From NCBI RefSeq assembly GCF_900119845.1, contig NZ_FPKU01000004.1, positions 186,001 to 250,000 on the forward strand: a stretch of 64,000 nucleotides of DNA. The letters run 5' to 3'. The notes beneath the pieces were generated by a model that saw only the letters and a list, made by a program, of their open reading frames with translations, did not search any database and was not told the origin of the DNA. The DNA comes from Devosia enhydra. GTDB lineage: Bacteria; Pseudomonadota; Alphaproteobacteria; Rhizobiales; Devosiaceae. The position numbers and the translations under genes are program-made. Numbering within the stretch: position 1 is the first letter of the stretch; every line of letters starts with the position of its first letter. Below, piece by piece: positions 47,490-56,549 of this stretch.

Positions 47490-48674
47490 TCAGGCCAAGG
47501 GCACCAGCATGTCGCGATCGGCCAGTTCCATGCCGAAGCCCGGGGCGTCCGAAACCTTCAAAAGCCCGTTGCGGGGCAGGTCCTCGCCGGTGAACAGCTC
47601 CCCGAACACCGGGCCGATGGCGCGGCCATCGGGCGATGCGGCGACATATTCGCAAAAGGCCGGGCCGGTCTGGCTGGCGATGAAATGATAGGAATAGGGC
47701 CCGCTGCCATGGGGCACGACCGGAATGTCATAGGCCGCCGCATGGGCCGCGATGCGCATGAGTTCGGTCAGCCCCCCGACCCACATCACATCGGGCTGGA
47801 GGATGTCGATGGTGCGCTCCTCGATGAGGCGGCGGAACCCGTAGCGCGAATATTCGTGCTCGCCGGTCGTCCATTTGAGCGTCGGGTGTGCCTGGCGGAT
47901 CTGCCGGAACCCCTCGACATCCTCGGGGCTCAGCACTTCCTCCCACCAGTGGATGTCGAGCCCCTTGCAGGCCTCGGCGAGCGCGATGGCGTAGGAGACG
48001 GTGAGCGACATGTAGCAATCCACCATCAGCGGATAGCCGGGCCCGACGCTCTCGCGATGCGCGGCGAGAAAGGCGACGTTCTTTTTCAGCCCCTCCTCGC
48101 CCTCGAAGGGGCTGTGGGGCAGGGGCACCTTGGCGCCCCAGAAGCCCATGGATTTGACCGCATCGGGAGCGGGCGAGGTGCAGTAAAAGCTGATCTCGTC
48201 CCGGCTGAGCCCGCCGATGAGATTATAGACCGGTTCGCCCCGAACCTTGCCGACGAGGTCCCAGAGCGCCAGGTCGACGGCGCTGATCGCCATCACCGGC
48301 AGGCCCTTGCGGCCATAGGGCAGCGAGGCGCGATACATCTGGTCCCAGAACCGATTGATGTTGCGTGCGTCCTCGCCCAGCAGGAAGCGCGAAAAATGGT
48401 TGGCGATGAGCCAGGCCGCCGGATGCCCGCCCGATCCGGTGGCGATGCCGACATGGCCGGCCGCCGTCTCGATCTCCACCACCAGCGAGCCCAGAACACC
48501 GATGCCCCAGCTCGTGCGCCGCTCGCGATATTTCGCATAGCCCGACATGGGGTTCGAGATCAGGCTGTCCACCAGCCAGTGCGTCTGCCCGCCCTGCTGG
48601 AAATAGTCCCCCCCGCGCCGTTTCTGCGACACGGTGAAGACGCGGATATCGACGATGCGGAAGGGGTCGCTCAC
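47490..48674 (-). CDS. rhmD: L-rhamnonate dehydratase-like enolase-superfamily enzyme
   Basis: 394 residues from the GTG at 48674, which overlaps the mutarotase stop (GTGA). It is a mandelate-racemase-group enzyme whose layout follows E. coli RhmD closely ([40 protein letters not shown]). Metal ligands D219 in VDCYMS, E245/E246 in WWEEVL and E272 in TGEHEYS are present, and H322 in [10 protein letters not shown] is the acid-base His. The enzyme would dehydrate L-rhamnonate to 2-keto-3-deoxy-L-rhamnonate in the cytoplasm. It is the last gene of the minus-strand catabolic operon, which also holds a second enolase-superfamily dehydratase. Confidence 0.88.
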   Translation of the reverse strand: MSDPFRIVDIRVFTVSQKRRGGDYFQQGGQTHWLVDSLISNPMSGYAKYRERRTSWGIGVLGSLVVEIETAAGHVGIATGSGGHPAAWLIANHFSRFLLGEDARNINRFWDQMYRASLPYGRKGLPVMAISAVDLALWDLVGKVRGEPVYNLIGGLSRDEISFYCTSPAPDAVKSMGFWGAKVPLPHSPFEGEEGLKKNVAFLAAHRESVGPGYPLMVDCYMSLTVSYAIALAEACKGLDIHWWEEVLSPEDVEGFRQIRQAHPTLKWTTGEHEYSRYGFRRLIEERTIDILQPDVMWVGGLTELMRIAAHAAAYDIPVVPHGSGPYSYHFIASQTGPAFCEYVAASPDGRAIGPVFGELFTGEDLPRNGLLKVSDAPGFGMELADRDMLVPLA

Positions 48675-48988
48675 TTGAGGTCGAACACCTTTTTGAGCTG
48701 CACCTGCACCGGCATGTTGTCGGGGTGGGTGGCCATGATGTCGGCCATGAAGGCCCACCATTTCTTCATGATCGCCTGGTCGGGCAGGCGGTCCATGCCA
48801 TGGTCGTCGGCGCGGATCAGCGTGCCGAACAGATGGTGGCTCTCGGGGTCGAGCCAGATGGTGTAGTCCGAGATCCCGGCTTCCTTCAAAGCCGTGACGA
48901 GTTCGGGGAAGATCTCGTCATGGCGCTTTTCATATTCGGCGGCCTGGCCGGGGTTGAGGGTCATGCGAAAGGCGATGCGTTCGGGCAT
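48671..48988 (-). CDS. rhaM: L-rhamnose mutarotase family protein
   Basis: 105 residues, the length of RhaM (104). The fold motifs [24 protein letters not shown] and [20 protein letters not shown] are present; the Tyr and His residues that open the pyranose ring in E. coli RhaM seem conserved. It interconverts anomers of L-rhamnose or a related 6-deoxysugar and so speeds entry into the pathway. Its stop overlaps the rhmD start (GTGA), and it begins 3 bp after the GntR regulator gene. Confidence 0.93.
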   Translation of the reverse strand: MPERIAFRMTLNPGQAAEYEKRHDEIFPELVTALKEAGISDYTIWLDPESHHLFGTLIRADDHGMDRLPDQAIMKKWWAFMADIMATHPDNMPVQVQLKKVFDLK

Positions 48989-48991
48989 GGA

Positions 48992-49804
48992 TCAGCTCTC
49001 CTTCTGGCCTTGCTGCATGGCGAGGATGGTGGTGTCGCGCACATGTTCGAGGTGGATGGCATAGGCGGCAACCGCCGCCTCGGCCTTGCCCGCCATCACC
49101 GCCTCGGCAACATCGACATGCTGGGCGACGCTTTTTTCGATCACCCCCGGCAGCGTCGAGGCGAGCCGCCGCACATCGAGCCCCACGTCGTAAAGGCTCT
49201 GTGCCAGCGTTGTCAGCAGCCGGTTATGCGCGCCGTCATAAAGGGCCTGGTGGTATTCGATATCGAGCAGGCGGAAGGCCACCGGGTCGGCATGGAAGGC
49301 GCGGCCGTCGACGGCGAGCTTCAGGATGCGCTGCCGGTGCTCGGCGCTCGCCCGTTCGGCGCAGCGGCGCACGAGGTCGAGATCGACCACGGCGCGCGCC
49401 TCGAAATGTTCCCCGACGTCATAATCCTTGACCGAGAGCATGACGTTGAACGGCGCCACCAGCCGCGAGGGCGAGAGGTCGGTCACCGTATAGCGCCCGC
49501 CCTGCCGGCTTTCGAGCACCCCCATCAGCGTCAGGGCCTTCAGCGCCTCGCGCAGGGGCGGCCGCGAGATGCCGAAGGCGATGCCCATCTGCGCCTCGGT
49601 CGGCAGCCGGTCGCCCGACTTCAGATTGCCGCTCTTGATCATCGAGAGGATGCGGCCCGCCACCTGCTCGGAGATCGAGCGCCGTTCGAGCGCCGGGCCG
49701 GCAAAGCCCGCCGGCGCGCTCGTCCGGTTCGCCTCGAGCAGGAGGCTGGCAAAGGCATCGCCTTCGCTCACCAGTTCCCCCATGCTCGCGGCGCGCTTCT
49801 TCAT
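48992..49804 (-). CDS. GntR/FadR-subfamily transcriptional regulator of the deoxysugar cluster
   Basis: 270 residues from the ATG at 49804. The winged helix reads ISEQVAGRILSMIKSG...GDRLPTEAQMGIAFGISRPPLREALKAL, and the all-helical FCD effector domain (AVVDLDLVRRCAERAS, HQALYDGAHNRLLTTLAQ, AQHVDVAEAVMAG with metal-site His residues) defines the FadR/FCD class. The reading frame continues upstream antiparallel to nothing real; the ATG is the natural start. It sits in the middle of the catabolic operon and is likely to bind the TNGTNNNACNA-type sites between the operon and the divergent transporter genes, with a pathway intermediate as effector. Confidence 0.9.
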   Translation of the reverse strand: MKKRAASMGELVSEGDAFASLLLEANRTSAPAGFAGPALERRSISEQVAGRILSMIKSGNLKSGDRLPTEAQMGIAFGISRPPLREALKALTLMGVLESRQGGRYTVTDLSPSRLVAPFNVMLSVKDYDVGEHFEARAVVDLDLVRRCAERASAEHRQRILKLAVDGRAFHADPVAFRLLDIEYHQALYDGAHNRLLTTLAQSLYDVGLDVRRLASTLPGVIEKSVAQHVDVAEAVMAGKAEAAVAAYAIHLEHVRDTTILAMQQGQKES

Positions 49805-49812
49805 GGCGGTGC

Positions 49813-50694
49813 TCAGAGCCCCAGCCGATAGAAGCGGTTGGCGTTGTCGCGATAGATCATGCGGGTCTCCCCTTCGGTGAGGCCGAGAGCGGCAAAGGCG
49901 TTGTCGAGCACCTCCACCCATTGGGTCATGGTGGTGGCCGACAGGCAGATGGGATAGTCCCCGGCATAGATCGTGCGTTCGGGCCCGAAATGCTCCAGGG
50001 TGGCGGCGATATAGGGCCTGAGGTCGGCTTCCGTCCAGCCCGGCCCGGCATAAGGGGGCAGGTCCGAGAGCTTCACATACATGTTGGGAAAGCGCGACAG
50101 GTCGGCCATGTCGGCCTTGAACTGCGCCAGCGCCCCCTGCTTGATCCCCGGCTTGCCGCAATGGTCGAGGATCATCGGCACCCCCGGGCTCACCCGCGGC
50201 ACGAATTCGCGGATGATGTCCATCTGGGTGTAGTTGGGGTTGATGTCGAAGCTCCAGCCGAAGCGTTCGAGCAGGTTCACCCCGGCGATGAAGTCGGGCG
50301 AGAGCGTCAGCGCGCGGGGGTCCTTGTCGAACTCCATGATGCGGCGGATGCCTTTGACGGCGGGGTGCCTGTCCCGCATCGTCTCGAGCATTGGCAGGGC
50401 CTTCTCGCCCCATTCGAGCGGCGCCATCGGCACGATGCCGCGGATGCGCGGGTCGCGCCTGGCTTCGTCCTCGACAAAGGCGATCTCATCGAGATACTGC
50501 CCGCCGCCGTCCCAGAAATCGGCATAGCATTCGAGGAACACCATCGCCTCGATCTCGAGGTCCCCGCAGGCGGCATGGTAGTCCTCGACATGATAGGGAT
50601 GCCCGAAAAGCTCGCTGCCCTCGAAGGCAGAATAGCGCAGCCGGGTCTGGTCCCACACATGCAGATGCGCGTCGATGATGGGGAAGGCGGGCAT
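49813..50694 (-). CDS. Amidohydrolase-2 family sugar lactonase
   Basis: 293 residues of the COG3618 amidohydrolase family, to which L-fuconolactonase and L-rhamnono-lactonase-like enzymes belong. The HxH metal motif is in IIDAHLHVWD; further metal-site residues are in ILDHCGKPG (His) and YAGDYPICLS (Asp). It would open the lactone made by the sugar dehydrogenase, giving the free aldonate for the dehydratases. It lies 8 bp upstream of the regulator gene and 9 bp after the second dehydratase gene, all in one operon. Confidence 0.88.
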   Translation of the reverse strand: MPAFPIIDAHLHVWDQTRLRYSAFEGSELFGHPYHVEDYHAACGDLEIEAMVFLECYADFWDGGGQYLDEIAFVEDEARRDPRIRGIVPMAPLEWGEKALPMLETMRDRHPAVKGIRRIMEFDKDPRALTLSPDFIAGVNLLERFGWSFDINPNYTQMDIIREFVPRVSPGVPMILDHCGKPGIKQGALAQFKADMADLSRFPNMYVKLSDLPPYAGPGWTEADLRPYIAATLEHFGPERTIYAGDYPICLSATTMTQWVEVLDNAFAALGLTEGETRMIYRDNANRFYRLGL

Positions 50695-50703
50695 GGCTTG
50701 TCC

Positions 50704-51876
50704 TCAGGCGGTGAGCTTGAAGTTCTGGTCGGGGGTCTTGAGGGTGAGCCCGAAGCCGGGCCGGTCGTCGGCAAGGTCGATGCTGCCATTCTCGGCGATC
50801 GGTTCGCCATCGAAGATGTACCAGAAGAGCTCGTTGCCCACCTCCACCGGCACCTTGGGGAAATATTCGGCGATCGGGCCGGCATAGGTCGACATGGTCA
50901 CATGGTAGTTGTGCATCTGCCCGGCATGGGGGATCACCACCACGTCATGGGCCTCGCAGAGATCGGCGATCTTCTTGGCGGCGGTGACGCCGCCCACCCG
51001 GTTCACGTCGAACTGCACGATGTCGTAGGATTTGAGGTCGAGCGCCTGGCGGAACCCGTAAAGGGTGTATTCGTGCTCCCCGCCCGAAATCGCCACCAGC
51101 CCCATCGCCTTGAGCTCGGCATAGCCATGCAGGTCGTCGGCGATGACGGGTTCCTCGACCCAGCGCAGGTTGAAGGGCGCCACCGCGCGCAGCATGCGGC
51201 GGGCATATTCGAGCGTCCAGCCCATGTAGCAATCGGCCATGATGTCGACATCGGGGCCCACCGCCTCGCGGGTCGTGCGCACCAGATCGACATTCTTGGC
51301 TATGCCGGCCGGCCCGTCCTTGGGCCCCCAGCCAAAGCGCAGCTTCACCGCCGGAAAGCCTTGCTCGGCATAGGCCTTGGCCTCGGTGTAAAGCGTATCG
51401 AGCGGCTGCGAATAGAGCCGGCTGGCATAGACGGGAATGCGGCTCTTGGTGCGTCCGCCCAAAAGCTTGAACACCGGCTGGCCGAGCAGCTTGCCCTTGA
51501 GGTCCCAGACCGCGAGATCGACCGCGCTGATCGCCGTCATCCCGATGCCCTTGCGCCCGAAGGGCAGGGTGCGCCGATACATCGACTGCCAGATATATTC
51601 GCTGTCGAGCGGGTCGGTGCCGATCAGCAGCGGCTTGAGATAGGTATCGATCGTCGCCTTGGTGGCATGGGGCGCAAGCGCGGCATTGCCGATGCCCACC
51701 GTGCCATCGTCGCAGGTGATCTCGACCACGAGCCAGCCCAGGAACCGGAACCCCGCGATCGAGCCGGTGACATCGGCGACCAGATCGCTGGCCGTGGTGC
51801 AGAAATGCGGCGGCATCGGAGCCACGGGGCCCACCCATTCCCAGATGGTGGTCTTGACGTCGGTGATGCGGGCCAT
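50704..51876 (-). CDS. Second enolase-superfamily acid-sugar dehydratase
   Basis: 390 residues from the ATG at 51876, which fits the family start ARITDVKTTIWEWVGP. Metal ligands lie in MADCYMG, WVEEPV and SGGEHEY, and the His in VIPHAGQMHNYH is the acid-base residue. AVKLRFGWGP carries the lysine region of strand 2. It resembles the rhamnonate dehydratase group but differs from the RhmD-like gene at the C-terminal loop. It may act on another 6-deoxyhexonate such as L-fuconate or on an epimer. Located 9 bp upstream of the lactonase gene and 31 bp downstream of the aldolase gene. Confidence 0.85.
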   Translation of the reverse strand: MARITDVKTTIWEWVGPVAPMPPHFCTTASDLVADVTGSIAGFRFLGWLVVEITCDDGTVGIGNAALAPHATKATIDTYLKPLLIGTDPLDSEYIWQSMYRRTLPFGRKGIGMTAISAVDLAVWDLKGKLLGQPVFKLLGGRTKSRIPVYASRLYSQPLDTLYTEAKAYAEQGFPAVKLRFGWGPKDGPAGIAKNVDLVRTTREAVGPDVDIMADCYMGWTLEYARRMLRAVAPFNLRWVEEPVIADDLHGYAELKAMGLVAISGGEHEYTLYGFRQALDLKSYDIVQFDVNRVGGVTAAKKIADLCEAHDVVVIPHAGQMHNYHVTMSTYAGPIAEYFPKVPVEVGNELFWYIFDGEPIAENGSIDLADDRPGFGLTLKTPDQNFKLTA

Positions 51877-51907
51877 GAAGGGCGGTCCTTGTCTTTGTCG
51901 AATGGGG

Positions 51908-52792
51908 TCAGGGCAGGGGGCCGAGGGCGTCGGCGAAGCGCTTCGCCCAGGCGATCCCGCGCGGGGTCGGGGCATGGGCCGGTCCGCGCTGCGGGCCGGG
52001 GTCGAGCCCCAGCCGCGCCGCCGCGATCAGCTTGCCATAGGTCAGGTAGAGCGGCAGGGTCTGCATGATGAAGGCGACCGAGGGCAGAAGCCGCTGATAG
52101 GCCGCTTCGGCCACCGCCTCGTCGCCCCGCGCCATCGCCTGTTCCACCATGACCTGCAGGTCGATGGTGTCGAAGCCGGGGATCATGCCCACCGCGCCGG
52201 CGCGATAATTGTCGACCAGTTCCAGCCCCGCCCGGCCGTTGAACACCGCCATCCGGCCTTCGAGCCGGTCGACGAGTTCGCCCACCGTCACCGCCGCGCT
52301 CTCGGCCTTGACCACGCTCACATTGGGGTGCGCGCGGTTGAGCGCCACGAGTTCATCGGGCGTAAGGCCGATCCCGAGGAATTCGGGCGCATTCTGGATG
52401 CCGACGGGCACCGATACGGCATCCGCGATGGCGCCGAAAAACGCGATGATGTCGGCTCCCGAAGCCGGCGGGCGCGGGGGTTGCAGGATGATCCAGCCGG
52501 CGCCCGCCCGTTCGGCAAAGCGCGCCATCTCGATCATGTCGGGCAGGTTGGTCTCGCCCAGCGTCACCGCCACCGGCCGCCGGCCGGCCGCGTCAGATAT
52601 GGCCCACTCGATCACCGCCCTGCGCTCCTCGCGCCCCAGCTTGATCGCCTCCTGCCCGAGCCCCAGCACGGCGACGCCCGAGGCGCCGACGGCCACCGCC
52701 GCCTCCACCTGGCGCTTGACCGCGTCGCGGCAGAGCCGGCCGTCCTTCGTGAAGAAGGCCATCAGCATCGGGTATGTCCCGGCAATGCGCAT
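51908..52792 (-). CDS. DapA/NanA-family aldolase, probably for a 2-keto-3-deoxy sugar acid
   Basis: 294 residues from the ATG at 52792; an in-frame ATG 30 bp upstream is a plausible alternative because it has a slightly better ribosome binding site. It is a TIM-barrel N-acetylneuraminate-lyase family member with the Schiff-base lysine K162 in VVKAES. The usual Tyr of the YN-x-P motif is replaced (GIQNAPEF, Gln at about 133), a feature of outlying members. In this operon it would cleave 2-keto-3-deoxy-L-rhamnonate or -fuconate to pyruvate and L-lactaldehyde. It is the first gene of the operon, divergent from the reductase and transporter genes. Confidence 0.82.
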   Translation of the reverse strand: MRIAGTYPMLMAFFTKDGRLCRDAVKRQVEAAVAVGASGVAVLGLGQEAIKLGREERRAVIEWAISDAAGRRPVAVTLGETNLPDMIEMARFAERAGAGWIILQPPRPPASGADIIAFFGAIADAVSVPVGIQNAPEFLGIGLTPDELVALNRAHPNVSVVKAESAAVTVGELVDRLEGRMAVFNGRAGLELVDNYRAGAVGMIPGFDTIDLQVMVEQAMARGDEAVAEAAYQRLLPSVAFIMQTLPLYLTYGKLIAAARLGLDPGPQRGPAHAPTPRGIAWAKRFADALGPLP

Positions 52793-52892
52793 GGGCGAAA
52801 TCGGGCTCCTCCCTCGCGCCATCCTCTTGTCATCGGGCGCTGGGGCCCGCCGGAATGGTCGCGTGATGGAAAAAGGAATGGCGAGCGAAAGG

Positions 52893-52924
52893 GAACTTGT
52901 CAAACTAATTTTTGTCTGACAAGT
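52893..52924. promoter_or_regulatory. Double FadR-type operator in the divergent promoter region
   Basis: The sites TTGTCAAACTA (52896-52906) and TTGTCTGACAA (52911-52921) both fit TNGT-N3-ACNA, the consensus bound by FadR-class GntR regulators; the second is a perfect palindrome around one base. Their centres are 15 bp apart. They are embedded in longer perfect arms AACTTGTCA (52893-52901) and TGACAAGTT (52916-52924). They lie between the catabolic operon (start 52792) and the reductase gene (start 52986) and are probably bound by the cluster's own GntR protein. Confidence 0.72.
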
Positions 52925-52985
52925 TACCGCTCGTTCGGAGCCGCCACCAAAGAGCGGCCCGGCCAAATGGGAGGATCGGACCGCA

Positions 52986-54017
52986 ATGGCCATCTCGCGC
53001 TCAACGCGTCGCCGCATCGGCAAAACCGCGCTCGACCTGCCGGTCTTCGGCTTCGGGGCCGCCCATATCGGCGAACTCTACGGCACGGTCGACGAGGCGG
53101 ACGCCCGCGCCACGCTCGATGCCGCCTGGAAGGCCGGCGTGCGCTATTACGACACCGCCCCCTGGTATGGCCGCGGCCTCTCCGAACACCGGCTCGGCGG
53201 CTTCCTGCGCACCAAGCCGCGCGCAGAGTTCCAGATCACCACCAAGGTGGGCCGCACCCTGCACCGACCGAAGGACCCAAAAACCTTCGATCGCGCGCCC
53301 TGGACCGGCGGGCTCAATTTCGAGGTCCGCTTCGATTACTCCTATGATGGCATCATGCGTTCCTACGAGCAGGCGCTGCAGCGCCTCGCGCTTGATACCG
53401 TCGATGCCCTCGTCATCCACGATCTCGACGCCGCCTATCACGGCGAGCATTTTTCGGCCCGGCAGAAGGATCTGCGCGAGAGCGGCATCAGGGCGCTGGT
53501 CGAGCTCAAGGCCTCGGGCGACATTGCGGCCTATGGCATGGGCATCAACACAAGCGAGGCCTTCGATACGGTCGCGACGCAGGTCGAGCTCGATTTCTGC
53601 CTCGTCGCCATGCCCTATACCCTGCTCGACCAGTCGAGCCTTGAGACCGGCATGGCGCGCTGCCTCGAAAAGGGCATGAGCGTCATCATTGGCGCGCCCT
53701 TTGCTTCGGGCATCCTCGTCACCGGCTCGGGCGGCTCGGCCAAATATGGCTATGCCAATGCTTCACCTCAGGTGCAGCAGAAGGTCAGGGGCCTAGAGGC
53801 CGCCTGCGCCGAGCATAATGTCGCGCTGCCGGCCGCGGCCTTGCAGTTCGTCCTCGCCCATCCCGCCGTGGCCTCGGTTATCCCGGGCGCCGCCCGCCCG
53901 GCCGAGGTCGAGCAGAACCTCGCCCATCTCGAAACCGCGATCCCGTCCGGCTTCTGGGCCGATCTCAAGACGAGGGGGCTGATCGATCCGGCCGCCCCCG
54001 TTCCGGCCGAGCGCTAG
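52986..54017 (+). CDS. Aldo/keto reductase, D-threo-aldose (L-fucose) 1-dehydrogenase-like
   Basis: 343 residues with the TIM-barrel AKR pattern and complete catalytic tetrad D56, Y61 (YYDTAPWYGRGLSEH), K87 (TTKVGR) and H145 (LVIHDLD). The sequence style (FGFGAAHIGELYG, RTKPRAEFQITTKVGR, AAFPFASG-like end region) matches the D-threo-aldose 1-dehydrogenase group, which oxidises L-fucose and similar sugars at C1. It would start the oxidative pathway by making the lactone. The start at ATG 52986 follows a GAGGAT site. It is the first gene of the plus-strand operon leading to the ABC importer, 10 bp ahead of it. Confidence 0.85.
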   Translation: MAISRSTRRRIGKTALDLPVFGFGAAHIGELYGTVDEADARATLDAAWKAGVRYYDTAPWYGRGLSEHRLGGFLRTKPRAEFQITTKVGRTLHRPKDPKTFDRAPWTGGLNFEVRFDYSYDGIMRSYEQALQRLALDTVDALVIHDLDAAYHGEHFSARQKDLRESGIRALVELKASGDIAAYGMGINTSEAFDTVATQVELDFCLVAMPYTLLDQSSLETGMARCLEKGMSVIIGAPFASGILVTGSGGSAKYGYANASPQVQQKVRGLEAACAEHNVALPAAALQFVLAHPAVASVIPGAARPAEVEQNLAHLETAIPSGFWADLKTRGLIDPAAPVPAER

Positions 54018-54027
54018 GACAGGGCCG

Positions 54028-55566
54028 ATGACCGGACCAGCAGCACTCTCGCAGACCCAAGTGCCGCTGATTTCGGCGCGCGGCATCTCCAAGCAGTTCG
54101 CCGGCGTCGAGGTGCTGCGCGATGTCGATCTCGACCTCAGGGTCGGGGAAATCCACGCGCTTCTGGGCGAAAACGGCGCCGGCAAATCCACCTTCGCCAA
54201 GATCCTCGCGGGCGTTCACCGCCCCACCACCGGCACCATCGCGCTCAATGGCGAACAGGTGGAGGTCGCCAACCCCGTCGTCGCCCAGCGCCTGGGCATC
54301 ACGCTCATCCATCAGGAGCCGATCTCCTTTCCCGACCTCTCGGTGGCCGAAAACCTTGTGCTCGGCCGCTCCGAGGATGGCTGGTTCTCCCCCGTTCCCT
54401 GGGCGAAGATGACGCGCGACGCCCGCGCGCTCATGGATTTGCTCGGCGTCGACATCGACGTCACGCAGCCCATGCGCGGCCTCTCCATCGCCGACCAGCA
54501 GATGGTCGAGATCGCCCGCGCCCTCGCCTCCGACAGCCGCCTCATCATCATGGACGAGCCCACCGCCCCGCTCACCCCGCGCGAGGTGGAAACGCTGTTC
54601 GGCATCGCCCGCCGCCTGCGCTCGGAAGGCCGCACTATCGTCTTCATCTCGCACCGGCTCGAGGAGGTGCGCGCGCTCTGCGACCGGGTCACCATCTTCC
54701 GCGACGGCAACAAGGTCGGCACCCACACCATCGATGAGCTGACCGATGCCGACATCATCCGCCTGATGATCGGCCGTCCCTTGAAGGAATATCTCCACAA
54801 GCCGCGCACCGAGATCGGCGCCGTGGCGCTCGAAGTCGAAAACCTCACGCTGCCCGGCCGGTTCGAAGCCATCAGCTTTTCGGTCCGGCGCGGCGAGATC
54901 GTCGGGCTCGGCGGCCTTGTCGGGGCCGGCCGCACCGATGTGGCGCGCGCCATCTTCGGGGTCGCGCCGGCCCTCTCCGGCACCATCCGCATTAATGGCA
55001 AGCAAGCCACCATCCGCGAGCCCGACGACGCCATCGCGCTCGGCCTCGCCTTCGTGCCCGAGGATCGGGCCCAGGCCGGCATCTTCCGCTCCCTCTCGGT
55101 CGAGCAGAACATCACCGCCGCCGTCCCGGCCCGCATCGCCCCGCGCGGCTTCATCCGCCGCTCGGTCGAAAAGGCGCTGTCGAGCGAAGCCATCCGCTCG
55201 CTGCGGGTGCGGCTCGCCTCGGCCCGCCAGCCCATCGGCGAGCTTTCGGGCGGCAACCAGCAGAAGGCCATTCTCGCGCGCTGGCTCCTGACCGATCCCA
55301 CCGTGCTCATCCTCGACGAGCCGACACGCGGCATCGATATCGGGGTCAAGGCCGAGTTCTACGATCGCATCGGCGAGCTTGCCGCCAGCGGCCGCGCCAT
55401 CCTTCTGATTTCCTCCGAACTGCCCGAATTGCTGGCCCTGTCCGACCGCATCCTCGTCATGTCCGAGGGGCGGCTGACCGCCGAATTCCCGCGCGCCGAA
55501 GCCAGCCAGGAAAAGATCATGAAGGCCGCCGTGCCCCGCTCCGCCACTCTGGGAGAAGCCGCATGA
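54028..55566 (+). CDS. rhaT: Sugar ABC transporter ATP-binding protein, RhaT-like (tandem ATPase domains)
   Basis: 512 residues with two ATP-binding domains, the CUT2 (ribose/rhamnose) type. Domain 1 has a canonical Walker A LGENGAGKST and a signature near LSIADQQMVEIARAL; domain 2 has the degenerate P-loop GGLVGAGRTDVA and signature LSGGNQQKAILARWL, the usual RbsA pattern. It powers import of a 6-deoxyhexose together with the two permeases and the binding protein that follow. The stop overlaps the first permease ATG by 4 bp. Confidence 0.92.
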   Translation: MTGPAALSQTQVPLISARGISKQFAGVEVLRDVDLDLRVGEIHALLGENGAGKSTFAKILAGVHRPTTGTIALNGEQVEVANPVVAQRLGITLIHQEPISFPDLSVAENLVLGRSEDGWFSPVPWAKMTRDARALMDLLGVDIDVTQPMRGLSIADQQMVEIARALASDSRLIIMDEPTAPLTPREVETLFGIARRLRSEGRTIVFISHRLEEVRALCDRVTIFRDGNKVGTHTIDELTDADIIRLMIGRPLKEYLHKPRTEIGAVALEVENLTLPGRFEAISFSVRRGEIVGLGGLVGAGRTDVARAIFGVAPALSGTIRINGKQATIREPDDAIALGLAFVPEDRAQAGIFRSLSVEQNITAAVPARIAPRGFIRRSVEKALSSEAIRSLRVRLASARQPIGELSGGNQQKAILARWLLTDPTVLILDEPTRGIDIGVKAEFYDRIGELAASGRAILLISSELPELLALSDRILVMSEGRLTAEFPRAEASQEKIMKAAVPRSATLGEAA

Positions 55567-56549
55567 GCGCCCTGCGCAGTCTCCTGCTCCGCCGCGAGGC
55601 CGGCATCCTCGTGATGATCATGCTCTTCTGCCTCGCCGTCGGGCTCTACAAGCCGCAATTCCTGACCGGCAACAATCTCCGCGTCATCCTTCTGCTCACC
55701 CCGCTGATCATGATCGCGGCCATGGGGCAGATGCTGGTGCTGGTCGCCCGCCATGTCGATCTCTCAATGGGCTCGATCCTCGGGCTCTCGGCCATGGTCA
55801 CCGGCATGATGTTCCGCGACATGCCGCAGATCCCGTGGATGCTGGGCTTCGCCGTCGCCATCGGCACCGGCGCCCTGCTCGGGCTCATCAATGGCGCGCT
55901 CGTCACCCTCTTCAGGCTTCCCGCCATCATCGTCACGCTGGGCACGCTCAACCTTTATCGCGGGCTGACCTTCATCATCTCCAATGCGCGGCAGGTCGAC
56001 CGGCAATATATTCCCACCGAACTGAAGGCGATGAGCCAGACCTCGCCGATCTTCGGGGTGCCCTCGATCATCTTCATCGCCTTCGGGGTCGCCATACTCG
56101 CCTACTACTTCACCATGCACACCCGCGTCGGGCGGCAGGTCTTCGCGCTCGGGTCCAATCCCGTGGCGGCGCCGCTGCGCGGCATCAAGGCCAATCAGGT
56201 GACGCTCTTGGTCTTCACCATCTCGGGCGCGCTCGCTGGGCTCGCCGGCATCCTCTATGCCAGCCGCTGGGGCTTCGTTAATCCCTCCAACACCGGGGCG
56301 GGCTTCGAATTCCAGGTCATCGCCGCCGTCGTCATCGGCGGGGTCTCGATCAATGGCGGGGTCGGCTCGGTGCCCGGCGTTGTGCTCGGCGTGCTGCTGC
56401 TCGGCTGCGTCTCGGCCGCCCTGCCGCTGCTCGGCATCCCCGGCGCGGCGCAGAATGCCATCTACGGCACCGTCATCCTCATCGCGCTGCTGATCGATCG
56501 CACCGTGCGCCAGCAGGGCGTCCTCGGCCTCAGGAGGCTGCCGGCATGA
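55563..56549 (+). CDS. Sugar ABC transporter permease, CUT2 family (RhaP/Q-like)
   Basis: 328 residues, about nine or ten hydrophobic segments, ribose/rhamnose permease type; conserved IVTLGTLNLYRGLTFI and GGVSINGGVGSVPGVVLG blocks are visible. Its start overlaps the ATPase stop and its stop overlaps the second permease start (ATGA at both junctions), so all are translationally coupled. Two distinct permeases, as in the Rhizobium rhamnose system, suggest a heterodimeric channel. Confidence 0.92.
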   Translation: MSALRSLLLRREAGILVMIMLFCLAVGLYKPQFLTGNNLRVILLLTPLIMIAAMGQMLVLVARHVDLSMGSILGLSAMVTGMMFRDMPQIPWMLGFAVAIGTGALLGLINGALVTLFRLPAIIVTLGTLNLYRGLTFIISNARQVDRQYIPTELKAMSQTSPIFGVPSIIFIAFGVAILAYYFTMHTRVGRQVFALGSNPVAAPLRGIKANQVTLLVFTISGALAGLAGILYASRWGFVNPSNTGAGFEFQVIAAVVIGGVSINGGVGSVPGVVLGVLLLGCVSAALPLLGIPGAAQNAIYGTVILIALLIDRTVRQQGVLGLRRLPA

